From Scenedesmus sp. ARA3 (taxonomy: Eukaryota; Chlorophyta; Chlorophyceae; Sphaeropleales; Scenedesmaceae), in NCBI GenBank assembly GCA_004335835.1, contig RWJK01001320.1, forward strand, positions 105,153-169,152: a DNA stretch of 64,000 bases, written 5' to 3'. A program made the translations under genes and the position numbers. This document shows, piece after piece, positions 11,487 through 23,300 of the stretch. Under the pieces are notes generated by a model. It made no database searches. It was given only the letters and a program-made list of their open reading frames with translations, and had not been told where the DNA came from. Position 1 is the stretch's first letter, and each line of letters begins with the position of its first letter.

Positions 11487-14400
11487 ATGGCACATGTTGA
11501 CTCAGCAACTGGGCACCAGGCTGAGGCCCCTAGCACACCCAGTGGTGTGCCAGCAGGCCTGAAGAGCACTTTCAGCAAGATATTTGGTAGCACCTGGGGA
11601 AGCGACAACAGCGGCAATGCAGACAGCGGTGGGGGCCTGATTGCTGCGTTCAGGGCAATGATGCCAAAGAGCGGCAGCCTGTCTGGATCAGGTATGGCAT
11701 GTGCTGAGCGCAACCATTCAGTTGCACCTGCTTAAGGGTGCAAGAAAGGGCGCAGCACGCATCCCCATATCCAGCAGTTGCTGCAGGAGCCAGCGGTGGA
11801 AGCAGCAGCAGCAATGGCAGCAAGATTCTTGTCCTGCAGACATTTGTCAGATACATTCCTTTACCAGAACCATTGTCCTGAGTTGTCCTTGCTCAAACTT
11901 GTCTGTACTGTATGCTCTGCGCTGCCTTCATTTTTCTTTCTGCTGCTGTAGATGCCAGTGGTGTCTCGTCTCGCAGTGGCTGCGACTCCCCACTGTCGCC
12001 TGCCCAGAGCTACCAGGCCCCGCCACCTCCAAGCCCTGGGCGCAAAAGCACACTGCTGGCGATGTGCCCACAGCTGCCGCCCTCCATGCACCGCAAGGAG
12101 TGGTGCCTGGATGACTACATCATCACGGACAAGCTGTACAAGGGCTACGCATCCATGGGTGAGCAGCAGCGCGTGCTTTGCATTTCAAGTTGGGTTTCAA
12201 CAAAGCAGCTGCCACAAAAGCGTTGATGGGTCTGACTTGAAAACCTGCAAGCATGGCAAGCATGCTGCTGAGGCTACCAACATGCTGCTCTGAGTGCCTG
12301 TTGGTTTGCTGCTGGTGCCTTGCTTGCTGCCGCGTGCACTGATTTCCTGCAACTCCTGCCTGCCTGCTGCAGTGTACAAGGCCATCTGCAAGCGGTCACG
12401 GGAGACGGTAGTGCTCAAGTGCTACCTGATGAGCAGCATCTGCGAGCTGTACCAGCACCAGATCTACAGGGAAGTCCGCCTGCACAGCAGCTGCCAGCAC
12501 GAGAACATCATCAAGCTCTTCGCGGCATTCCAGGTGAGCTGACGGCAGTTTCCTGCAAGCGTGGTCACGGCTTTGCACGTCTAAGCTGTTCCTGCCGATA
12601 ATGCTCGTAAAAACTGGCAGGCATGATGTGCGCACACACCTCTGCATGCTGGCGCTCAACACTGCCTCTGCGCTTGTCATCATCTTCCAAACTCGCTGCT
12701 GCTCCGCTGCTGCTGCTGCTGCTGTGGTTGTTGCCCGTTTGCAGGAGGGCGACCGCGTGGTGATGGTGCAGGAGTACGCCGATGGCGGCGACCTCTTCAA
12801 CCTGCTGCAGAAGTATGGCGGCTGCCTCAGCGAGCGCATCGCAGTGCAGATGGTGCTGGACCCATTCCTGCGTGTCCTGCAGGTAGGAACAGGAGCAGCG
12901 GGGATGGCAGCGACAACATAGTGTGGCATGTGCTGTTGTTGCAGGGCACTAGGCAAAGTTGTGGAGACATGCCAGGTAGATAGCTTGCCCATTGGCCGCA
13001 CCCTGATCCTTGCACTCCTGTTTCTGCGCTGCAGTACCTGCACACGCGCGCCATCATTCACCGCGACATCAAGCCCGAGAACATCCTGTTTGCCGACAAG
13101 GGCAGCTGCCTCAAGCTGGCCGACTTTGGGCTGGCCATCGACCTGCGCGAGGAGCGCGCCGTCACACGCGCCGGCACGCTGGACTACATGGCGCCCGAGG
13201 TGAGGCGGGTTGCTGGGCACTTCACACTGTGATCCAGGCTTGTGATGGTCTCATGGCACACGCATCGGCTTACAGACGTTTAGCAAGCTTGCTGGACGGA
13301 GGCCAAGTCGGCTGCTACCGTAACACCTGTGCTGCCTTTCTATGAAGCGCTTTTGGCAGGTGCATACCGTCTATGCACTGCATGCCGCCTTCCCCAGCGC
13401 CACTGAACACCTCGTGCCTGTTCTGCATGGTTCCTGCAGGTACTCAAGTGCCCCTACAAGAGCAAGCCAGAGGAGAACAAGGAGAAGGTGCACCTGCACT
13501 ACAGCAACACGGTGGACAGCTGGGCAGTGGGTGTGCTGGTCTACGAGCTGCTGGTGGGCTGCCCGCCATTCTATGACAAGAGCAAGAGCACCACTGAGGC
13601 GCGCATCGTCAGCGGGGTGCCGCACTTCCCGCCCACCATGAGCGAGGCTGCCAAGAACTTCATCTGCGCTGGTGAGCGGCGGCTGGCTCTCACCCGGCAC
13701 ACAGCTTGCCGTCGCGCCTGTCCTGCAAACACAGCAGTCAGCTGCCTGCCACAGCTAGTGCTTGCACACCAGCGCTGCAGCAGGCGTGTGATGTGTGCTG
13801 ACGAGTTCCTCTGCTCTGCTGCTGCTACTGCCTGCAGCCCTGCGCAAGAACCCTGAGGAGCGCCCCAGCGTGCTGGAGATGGTGCACCACCCCTGGGTGG
13901 AGCTGTACCGCGCACGCAGGTCCATGCGCCAGCTCAACATCATGGCTGGAGTGCCCACCTCTGCCAACAGCAGCTTCACCACCAGCCAGGTGGCTGCCGC
14001 TGCGGCTGCAGCAGGCGCTGCCACTGCCGGCATCTCCAGTGCCGCCCCTGCAAGCAGTAGCGCTGCACCCGCAGGCGCCCTCAGCGCGCATGACCATGCA
14101 CACCACGGCGCTGTCGGCGCAGCTGCTGCTGTGCTGAATGCCGCCAAGAAGAACCTGAAGCACACTGTGACCAGCAAGGTGCTGGGTGTGGCAAGCCCAC
14201 TCCAGCGTGCTGATGCAAAGATTGCAGCGGACAAGGACGGCCTGCTGCTGCACCTGTCAGCGGCCAGCTCACCCTGCCTGCTGCAGACGCCTGGCAGTGC
14301 CAACAAGCTCCTGAAGGCTGCTGTGAACAGCAGCGCCATGGCAGCTGCAGCAGCAGCAGCCAAGGATGCGGCAACCGCAGCATTCCAGCAGCAGCAACTG

Positions 14401-14730
14401 CAGCAACAGCAGCTGCAGCAGCAGGCACCGATGCAGGCGCCACAGCAGCAGCAGCCACCTCAGCAGCAGTATGTGCCTGGCGCCATCACGCCGCTGCCGG
14501 CTGCAGCTGCACCGCCAATGCTCATCAAGGGCGGCAGCGTGAAGGTGGATGAGCAGACAATGTCTTTCCTGTTTGGAGGAGGCAGGGCAGCTGGCATGAA
14601 CCTGGCCGGCCAGGTATCCGCCAAGCATGCAAGCCACGCAACAGCCGCAGCAGCACAGGCGGCAACAACAGTGCAGACTGCAGCTGAGAAAACAAACGAG
14701 TCCGACATGCTGATCCACGCGTGCTACTGA
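11487..14730 (+). CDS. Aurora/CALK-like serine/threonine protein kinase, 7 exons, 666 aa
   Basis: Exons 11487-11691, 11952-12158, 12373-12533, 12745-12882, 13035-13199, 13440-13671 and 13838-14730 keep phase to TGA. Kinase domain is about residues 115-385. The ATP lysine is K153 (VVLK), the catalytic loop HRDIKPEN has D248, DFG begins at D267, and the activation segment [11 protein letters not shown] (APE at 290-292) is the Aurora-type GTLDY form. The glycine loop is degenerate: [13 protein letters not shown] has one glycine where GxGxxG is expected, as I recall for algal Aurora-like kinases. The 280-residue tail is rich in Ala and Gln and low in complexity. In Chlamydomonas, CALK acts in flagellar shortening and length control; that role is inferred here from family resemblance only. 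A plain Aurora is the alternative, but the KPEENKEK insertion after APE and the long tail favour the CALK group. Confidence 0.85.
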
Positions 14731-16857
14731 GCTGCTTGAAGTTGAGCTGGGCGCAGGGGATGACAGCTTACGAGGAGGTGTGCCGGGGCCTGCATCAACA
14801 GGCTGGTGTGTTTGGTCTCCATTGACGGGCAAGCTAACACGAAACAGCTGCTGTGTACAGTTTGTTTGGTGGGTGCAGCTGCTGCTCAGCCTTTTTGGGT
14901 GCCAGGCTGCCCACCCTCTGAATTGCATGTGACAGAACATAACCCAGCATTGACAACCTGAGCAATCAAGGGTGGTTTGAGAGAGGGCAAGCTTATCAAG
15001 CGTCAAGCTGCACTGGCAGTGGGCATCTATCTGTGTGTCTCTGTGTGTGTGTGGCAAAGTGCAAAGGTTGCTGTCAAGTGTTATCTGGATATTGCTACAT
15101 AGTTTACGTATCTGCAGCTTCAGCTGGTACATATATGTGAAAGAGCGCTCGGATAGGTAGTGGATGGTACCACACGTTGTGTGCGCAGCTGGGATAGTTT
15201 GCTTTTTGGTGGCTTGCTTGACTTGGGCGACGTGTGCTGCAACAAGTCTGTAGGGTTTGGCGCAGCACGCATATGTACATCGTCTTTGTGTGGCTGCACC
15301 TGCCAGGATATGGCAACATGTGAGTGCCTTGTGGCACGTCAACGGCAATAAAGTAGTAGCTCTGCCTTGTGAGCACTGTAGCAGTAGGCAAGGGCCCAGT
15401 GCTGCCCCTTTTTTCCATGTGTGCCTTACGCAGTGCTTGCAATCAAACTAATGCCGTACCAAGTATATCACAACAATATCTGCAGCGTGTACGTTGGTTC
15501 TTTCACAGCATTGGTTGGTGTTGGTTGGATCACGCTGTCAACGCATCTGGGGGCTTTGGGTGGGTTGAGCAGAGAGTCTCATCTGCAGCAGCACAGGCTG
15601 AACCAGCGTGACATCACAGCCAGGTCATGTACGTTGCAGGTAGCCTGCACAGAGTTGCCTCACACTTCACGGATGAACACTTCGTGCACTACACCCAAGC
15701 TTGCTGGCATCTGCTGCTTGTGATGCCACGTGGCCGTGCACGGCCTAGTCACATGCAGGGCAGTGCCACAGCCGCTGGAGTGTAGGGGTCCCACACAGAG
15801 TGCCCAGCTACGCACGCCTTGCTTGGCTGCAGACAGCCTGCTTACTTAGGTCGCCTTGCTTTTGACATACCATGCACTGCAGCTCGACGAAGCCTGGGAG
15901 GTCCAGGGTTTGTCTCGTAGCTTGACTTGACATGGCAGCGGCTGCCACTGAGCGGCACGCCCGGCTGCAATGCTTGCTGTACCATGGTTTACGAGCTGTT
16001 GAGCAGATCATGTTGACGGACAGAACATATGTCAGTATACTGTCATACGTATGACGGGCTGACGTTGACCAGTGCCCCTTCATTGCATAGAGTCATCAGG
16101 TGCAAGCTATAAGATACTTTGTTGTGATCTGGATCACCGGTCACTGTGGTTTAGTGGTAACAAGCTACCATCTTATCTGCACTATTAAACTGAGATCACA
16201 TTGCAACCCCATAGCCAATTGTATGTCCTGACGCAACCATCCGTCACATACTCTTTGACACGTTACATGATAGGCGTCACCCGCATGCATATGGTTTGAG
16301 CACACCATGGTTAGAACCACAGATGGTGCCGTCCAATCAGCTTACAATACAGCCGGGTGCACAACATGGATGCACAAGCAAGCGTCAGTCACAGGTTTGC
16401 CCACTTGAAAGTCAGTTGGTCACAAGCGCTGTCACAAGTACTCCTACCTGCAACACCAAAAGGCCACCTGGTTCCTTGGCTGACTGCTAGAAAGCCAGAA
16501 CTCCCCCTCAACACAGCACAACTCCTCTTCATGCATTTGCCACTGCTGCCCACAGGCTGGCAAAGAATGCCTGCATGTCCTCCACTCTCGCTTTCACCCT
16601 CCTCACACATCAGCAACAAGGATGCAACTGCAGCATTTGCACATATACAACCTGGCTGTATAGTAGCTGTACAGGCAACAGCCTGACTAACTGCAACAAG
16701 CCTAGCTGGTACCACTGCGCCGCAAAGGCACAGCAACACAAGCCACTATCGTCGTAAAGCCAACCCACAACTGAACAAGGCTCACATCATGTACCGACAC
16801 AGCCGCAACTTCACACACTGCGCTGTGGAACGGTAGGCAGCAGATGTAGGGTGCTAT
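14731..16857. other. Long non-coding stretch between two convergent genes
   Basis: It holds the 3' UTRs of the plus-strand kinase and the minus-strand RNR2 gene. Seen: a TG-rich run near 15031-15054, an AATAAA at about 15347, and a TTACA near 16342. No coding exon or RNA gene was recognised. Confidence 0.45.
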
Positions 16858-19302
16858 TTAGAAGTCGGCATCCAGCTGGAAGCTGTGCAGGTCGCCCTGC
16901 AGGCCCGCCATCACTCCTGACTTCTGGTACTCGCCCACGCGCTTCTCAAAGAAGTTGGTCTTGCCCCTGCAAAGTGGCACAGCAGGAACAACAGTAGGAT
17001 GAGTACAGTGCATGCAGCGGAGTGGCAGCATTACACCCAATGTACAAGCAAACTGCCCACAACCTGCGCAGGTGATGCCAGACCATCTGCAACACCAATA
17101 TTTTTTCCTCATCGTACACAGCATCTTCACAGTTTGGCAACCACATGAATTGCTGCGTAAGCACGAGCGTCAGCATCCACCAGCTACTCACTGCAGGCTG
17201 ATGATCTCCATCCAGTCAAAGGGGTTGGCGGTCTTGAAGTGCCGCTCGTTGCCCAGCGCCGCCAGCAGCCGGTCTGCCACAAACTCGATGTACTGGCTCA
17301 TGAGCTTGCCGTTCATGCCGATGAGGTCCACGGGCAACGCGTCGCACACAAACTCCTGCTCAATTTCCACCGCCTCGGAGATGATCTCCAGGATGCGCGA
17401 CTTGTCCAGCTGCTGGTTGAGCATGCTGCGGGGGCAGGGTGGGGAAGGAGGGTGGGATAAAGGCAGGGCAGCAGCAGCAATACGAAGTTGATAAAAATTC
17501 CGAGCAGGCAGCACCGAGCATGTCACCAACTATATCAACCCGGGGAGCTGCGACACATTCACATCAGCACACAGCTCATGCCACTGCACAACAGGCAGCT
17601 GGAGTCACCAACATAAGCGAATGCAATTCAAGGCTGGCTGCAGCACAGCAGCAGCAGGGCAGCAGCACCATCCCTCACCTGTACAGCAGGCAGCCGAAGT
17701 CTGTGTGCAGGCCTTCGTCCCTGCTGATCAGCTCATTGGAGAAGGTGAGCCCGGGCATGAGGCCGCGCTTCTTGAGCCAGAAGATGGCGCAGAAGCTGCC
17801 GGAGAAGAAGATGCCCTCCACGGCGGCGTAGGCCACCAGGCGCTCCGCAAAGCTGGAGGAGCTGCGGAATTGAAGGGCCAGCAGTGGCATGATGCAGACG
17901 GCATAGCAGACAGCATGCAGCGCAGGGTGAGCTAGTTGTGGTGAACAAGTACTCCTCAACTAGTTTGTAAACACACCGTCCTGCTCGCTACATTCACACA
18001 TGCGCAGGAAGAGTGCTGCCGTAACTGCTGAGTCACCCATCTGTGGATCATGCAATACGCACAGTGCTCCTACAGCACATGTTCACAAAGTCCCACCCCA
18101 TACGCTGCCGCTGTTGCTGGCCAACGTGCAACGCGCCAGCCGGCCCACCTGTTGATCCACTTCATGGCCCAGTCTGCCTTCCTCTTCACGCAGTCCACGG
18201 TCTGGATGGCGTGGAAGAGCTTGTCTTTCTCCACGGGGTCCTTCACGTATGACTCCAGCAGCAGGCTGTACATCTCTGCAGGACACACAGGAAGCAGCAG
18301 CAGCAGCAGGAGGGTATTAATGATATGCCAGGGTACAGGCATATGCGTCCAGCAGCCTGGATAAGAAAGCCCAGCGTGTGACAGCATGCGCAATGAGCAT
18401 AACTGCTTGGCAAACATGGTGGTGATATGATGTGAGGAGCAGCTGCGACTCGCCGTGGTGGGTTGCAGCACAGCATTCACCATAAACAAGTGCCAGAATC
18501 ACTGAAGCAAGCAGCATGGGGCCTATCAACTGCAGTGCATTGCAAATTTTACCTGAGTGGATGTTCTCAATAGCAATCTGGAAGCCATAGAAAGCGCGGG
18601 CCTGCAAGAAGACAGCAGCAGGGACCACAGCATGCACAGCGTACAGTCAACAACGGAGTATACACCACAGATTGCTTTGACCAAGCCATTGACTCACTCT
18701 ATCAGCGCCAAAGCTAGGAATTCATGCACTTATACAATGACAACAGTGTGCATGCAGTAAACGATGCTTGCGAGTCGGCTGCCGAGCAGGCAGAGGAAGA
18801 GTTTCGACTGCTGCAGGCAGTGGCCAAGGTAGTTGTGCCCTTAGAGGCCTTGGAGCAGCAGCCTTACCTCAGGCAGCTGCACCTCCTTCATGAAGCGTGC
18901 GCCCAGGTTCTCCAGCACGATCCCATCGGAGGCAGCGAAGAAGGCCAGCACGTGCAGGATGAAGTGCTTCTCATCGGGAGTGAGCTTCTCCCAGTGGCGC
19001 ATGTCGTCGCCGAGGTCCACTTCCTCAGCTGCGACAGCAAACATCAATAACTATGGTTGACATGGCTGCTGCACAGGACCAGTGAACTTGTGCACTGCCT
19101 GATCATGCGCCTGACAGGCGTGCGTCTACTGCTGCCTTGCGACACCTTCAGCAAGGGCCTCACCTGTCCAGAAGCTAGCTTCGGCCTTCTTGTACATCTC
19201 CCAGATGACTGGATAGTGGATGGGGAACATGCAGAAGCGGTCTGGGTTCTCATCCAGCAGAGGCTCGGCCACCTTGCCCTGCTTTGCAACGATCTCTGCC
19301 AT
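16858..19302 (-). CDS. RNR2: Ribonucleoside-diphosphate reductase small subunit (R2), 7 exons, 333 aa
   Basis: R2 holds the di-iron centre and tyrosyl radical that the large subunit needs to make dNTPs. Exons 19164-19302, 18868-19028, 18553-18601, 18149-18275, 17679-17861, 17192-17425 and 16858-16966 keep phase to TAA. Metal ligands and radical site are all present with the spacing of mouse R2: D81 (AASDGIV), E112 and H115 (AIENIHS), Y119 (the radical tyrosine, in EMYS), E174 (VEGIFF), E208 and H211 (RDEGLH). The C-terminus FQLDADF is the peptide that docks to the large subunit. I chose the ATG at 19302, giving [11 protein letters not shown]; an in-frame upstream ATG at 19383 would add a non-conserved leader. 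An E2F-type site lies upstream, fitting S-phase control. Confidence 0.95.
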
Positions 19303-20342
19303 GCTGCTGTGATCGAGGACTTGCTGCGAGAATAAGGTGGTTCGTTGCTTCACGCTAGTGTTGACTTGAAGCGAACAGCACACGAGGGCGAAGCCACAGA
19401 AATAGTTTGAATGCAGGGCAAAGAGACAATGTACTCGGGAACTAGTACACGAGAGCTGCTGGAACTGAGCGACTTATGAATGAGACGTGCGTGGCTATCC
19501 TTGAAAGCTGTCAAGCTAATCTCTTCCTGTTAGCCCCAGATACAAATTTGTGACAGGCGGGAAACCAAGTTGCGGACCCATGGTTGTAATGAATGTGGCA
19601 AAACAAGCCGCATATTTTGATTGTTTGTGGCATCAATGCTTTTGATGATGCTCATGCGTCCAGTACCACACCACCGACACTTGATCGGGCAGCCCGATTC
19701 GGGCTGCTGTGTCGCTGTTGCCATGTTCCACTTGTGCTTGCAGTTCAGAAATCTTTCTTGTCATGGGCATTGGACATCCGCAGCAGCGTGCGGTATCGCG
19801 CATGGAGCCCGGCAGCCGGACCAGTACTGCCGCATCCTGTGGCCATAACAGCAGTACCGCCTGTCTCATGTTGACTCAGCAGGTGCTTGGCATCTGCCAC
19901 GCACCTGCATATACGGCAACAACAGGCTGTGTATTGCAGAGCTTTTGTGCAAGATTTGACAGCACTGCAAGCATGCACATGGGTCAAACAAACACTACAA
20001 CACTGCTGCCAGCAGTGTCCCAGTTTTTGCAGCCTGACTGTGGTACTTTACCACTGGTCCGACCGACTGGCAGTGGTGGCACCACTGGCCACACCACTAA
20101 AGAACCCAGTTGGTACGTCAACAGCTCACAATTGCTTACAAGCATGCATGTGTTGGAGTTCTGGCAGCAAGTAAGACACAAAGTAGCCGTGGCAGCCAGC
20201 TAGCAGCCAAATCTTGCCAGCATATCAGCAATTGCTTGCAAGCATGCTCGGGTCACAACAGCCACAGGCCAGCGGCACTGCTGACTCGGTTGCGTACGTC
20301 GCATGCCCTAAATTAGATTGTCGTTTGCGTACGTCGCATGCC
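19303..20342. other. RNR2 upstream region and PHD gene 3' flank
   Basis: No gene seen. It contains the RNR2 promoter, including the E2F-like site at 19556-19564, and the 3' UTR of the minus-strand PHD gene at the right end. A 22-bp direct repeat begins at 20290. Confidence 0.45.
19556..19564 (-). promoter_or_regulatory. E2F-type site upstream of RNR2
   Basis: The plus strand reads GGCGGGAAA, which on the gene's strand is TTTCCCGCC, a perfect match to the E2F consensus TTTSSCGC. It lies about 254 bp upstream of the RNR2 start codon. RNR2 genes of plants and animals are classic E2F targets. The site is seen directly; its function is inferred. Confidence 0.5.
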
Positions 20343-20346
20343 CTAA
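20290..20346. repeat. Two 22-bp direct repeats, one overlapping the PHD gene stop codon
   Basis: The 22-bp word beginning ttgcgtacgtcgcatgccct occurs at 20290-20311 and at 20325-20346, 35 bp apart. The second copy covers the TAG stop (20343-20345) of the minus-strand PHD gene. The word contains the palindromic cores GTAC and GCATGC. Confidence 0.85.
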
Positions 20347-23300
20347 TCAGAGTGATCATCATCAGAATCCGACTCATAGTCGTCATCATCCTGCTCCTTG
20401 AACACACCGTCATCACCATCAAAGGCTGCAAAGCCAAACAGCTGCTCATGCAGCTGTTTATAGTCCACCTTAGGACCCCGCTGCTGCTGCCGCCGCCGCT
20501 TGCGTGCACTGCCTGTCGAAGCTGCTGCTGCCTTCTGCCGCTTGCTGCCCCTCTTGCTGCCACTGCCGCGCTGCTGCTTGCGGCTGCCCTTGCCAGCTGG
20601 CTCCTCACTATCTGAGCCGCTGGTGTCGCTGCCGCTGCCGCTATCGTCTTCGCTGCTGCCGCTGCTGCTGTCTGCATCTGCATTCACGCAAGCAGCGCAT
20701 TGAGGGCGAAGGTCAATTGTACACAATGAACTTGGTAGCTTCCATGATTCAATGAACTTGCTGCCACGATCAACGCAACAAGGTTCAGCAGGTGATGCAC
20801 ATGCTGACAATGCATCATTGAGCTTGCAGTGCAGGTTCTTGCTGTGGCAGCAGCTGCTGCCCTTCCCCAGCACTGTCAGCTCAGCTGCCCACCTGAGCTT
20901 GGCCGCCAACGCTTGTGCGCTTGCTGCTTTGCGCTGCTGCCAGACTGCCCCCCAGACGCCTTCGCCGCAGCCCTCCTGCGCTTCTTCTGCGCAGCAGTGA
21001 GCGGCGTTGCACCAGCAGCAACGGCAGCAGCAGCGACAGCGTCCACAGCGCTCTGTCGCCGGCTCCTGCGCACTGCTGGCGTTCCCTCCTCCTCCTCCTC
21101 CTCAGATGACTGCTCATCCTCACTGCTGCTGCTGCCGCTGCCTTCACTGCCGCTACTAGTGTCGTTGCCAGTGCCGCTGCCGCTACCATCATCTTCATCG
21201 CTGCCGCTCTCTGCTGCTGCAGCTCGCCTGCGGCCGGAGGCTGGCCTACCTCGCTGCTGCTGCTTCCTGCTGTGTGGGCGGCGCTTGCCCTCCACCTCGT
21301 CCTCATCTGCAGCAGCAGCCACGCCAGCATTGTTTTACACATGCTAATCCTATGGCTTAGACAAACACAGGCTCAAACAAACTTGCTCACGAGCATGCAC
21401 ATGCCTAATGGACACAGTACACAACTTGTCCACAGATAGCACACGGACCCATGCAACAACCCCTCACTCCATCTCGCTACGTGGTTTTTGCGAAAAAAAG
21501 AACAAAACAAAAACAAGCATGGCATCAGCCCACCTGGCTCACTATAGCTGCCATCATCCTCATCCTCAGATGGCAGCTCAGCATCCAGCCAGTTCAGCCC
21601 ACCCCCAGCAGCAGCAGCAGCGCCTGCACCATTTGCTTGTTGATGCGCAGCAAGCGCAGCTGCAAGTGCCGCGCCAGGCCCTGCTGCTGCTGCGCGTGGG
21701 CTCTCCAGGCTGCGCAGGCGCTGCAGGTGCAGCGCCTCCTGCTGCTCCGGCTCAGCAAACAGGTCCGTCCAGGGCGTGTCAATCTCGTACTCTGTGCCAA
21801 AGTAGTCGTTGACTTGCAACAGGATGTCCATCTGGATGCAATGATCAGCAGCGCAGGCAAGCGATGACATCACAGCGTAAGTTGATATTGGGGAGGCAGC
21901 AAGAGGGAAGTAGCCAACTGGGCATCACTGGACGGGTGCTGCTATGGGTGGCTGTACACATTGTTTATGCAAATAAATACTTGCTGTGCTGTTTGCAAGA
22001 AATTTACAAACGTGCCAGACGCTACTGACTGCTTTACACTGCTGCACGCACCTTTGCGTCGCAGGCTGGGCACAGCCAGCCCTCATCCTCTGGGATGTCA
22101 GCCGCCACCAGGCGTGGGGACAGGCAGCACTCGTGGAAGGCGCGGCTGCAAGGCCCGTCACACAGCACCAGGTCGTTGTCGTCGCTGCTGCTGCCAATGC
22201 GGCACTTGGCGCAGAAGATGTTATCCACCTCCACCTCGCCCTCGCTGTCAAAGGCATCAGCAGGGATGGCCTCGTCTGGGAGATGGGGTACAAGGTAGCA
22301 GGGAACCCAGCAGCGACGCAGCAGCAGGGACACCGCAGCAGGGACAGCAGGGGACACATGCTGTTTAGGATATGGCAGCTTGCGCTATGCATGATGGCAA
22401 CCAGCTTGCATGCAACTGCAACTGCAACCCGGCATTCATGAACATCACAGCGTGTGCAGCGGCAGTGATGAGCCGCGCTTGGTGATTACTGCGGATGCAA
22501 GCTGCGCCTCATGGAGGTCATCCTTGCATGTCACACAAACCTCACCTGCAGGCACCTCCTGGCAGTAGCGTGCCGCCTGGCGAATGACTTCTTTGCAGCG
22601 CGCCACGGTCAGCTCAGCGCGCTTCAGCTCGTCCGTGAGCCGCACCTTCTCACGGCTGGCGGCAGCAGTGAGGCAGTAGGCAGGCGCAGCAGGCAGGCGC
22701 AGACGGCAGGCACGGTATGCAGGGAAAGGGAGGTGCAGTACAGTGAGCACGCTGCAGCATGTGTCGAGGTCACGTCCTAGGCAGGCTTTCTCACACAGCA
22801 GAGTGTCAGGTGATGTTGGGACAGGTCAGCAGCCGGCAGGTGTGTGGCCGCGAGCAAACAGAGGCTGCAGCCTGGTGCCTATGCAGCTCAAGGACAGCTG
22901 ACTGCACTGGGCCGAGGTCTTGCAGTTGCAGGCATGTTGACCCCAACCATCCTGCACACCCTCCCGTGTTAATGTTGCATCCGACATCCTTTTTCAACCA
23001 GCTGCTAGCGAGCCCCTCACCTGGCGCCCTTCCAGCCGTCAGCCGCATACGTCTGCAGCAGGTGCTCCTCCGTGCTGATGCGCTGGATCTGGTGGTTCAC
23101 GCGCCGCACCGCTTGCTTGAAGCTGGTGAGCTCAGGAATGGGCCGGTTGGCGCCACCATAGCGTGTGCTGGTGGTGGCGGTGTTGCTGCTGCTGCCAGGG
23201 CCACCCTCTGCGGCAAGCACTGCAGCGAGCGGCCCCTTGCGGCGGCGCTGCTGCTGCGGCTGGCGCCGCTGCTGCATCTGCTTGCGGCGCTTGTCCTCTG

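Noticed and set aside
14269..15348. 359-residue minus-strand frame opposite the kinase tail
   Set aside because: It is the reverse frame of a CAG-rich coding exon, which stays open by composition.
16140..16200. tRNA-like A box (gtggtttagtggtaac)
   Set aside because: No B box or T-arm follows at the right distance, and no cloverleaf stems could be drawn.
19303..19383. Upstream in-frame ATG of RNR2 at 19383
   Set aside because: It would add an unconserved 27-residue leader; the ATG at 19302 gives the normal R2 length.
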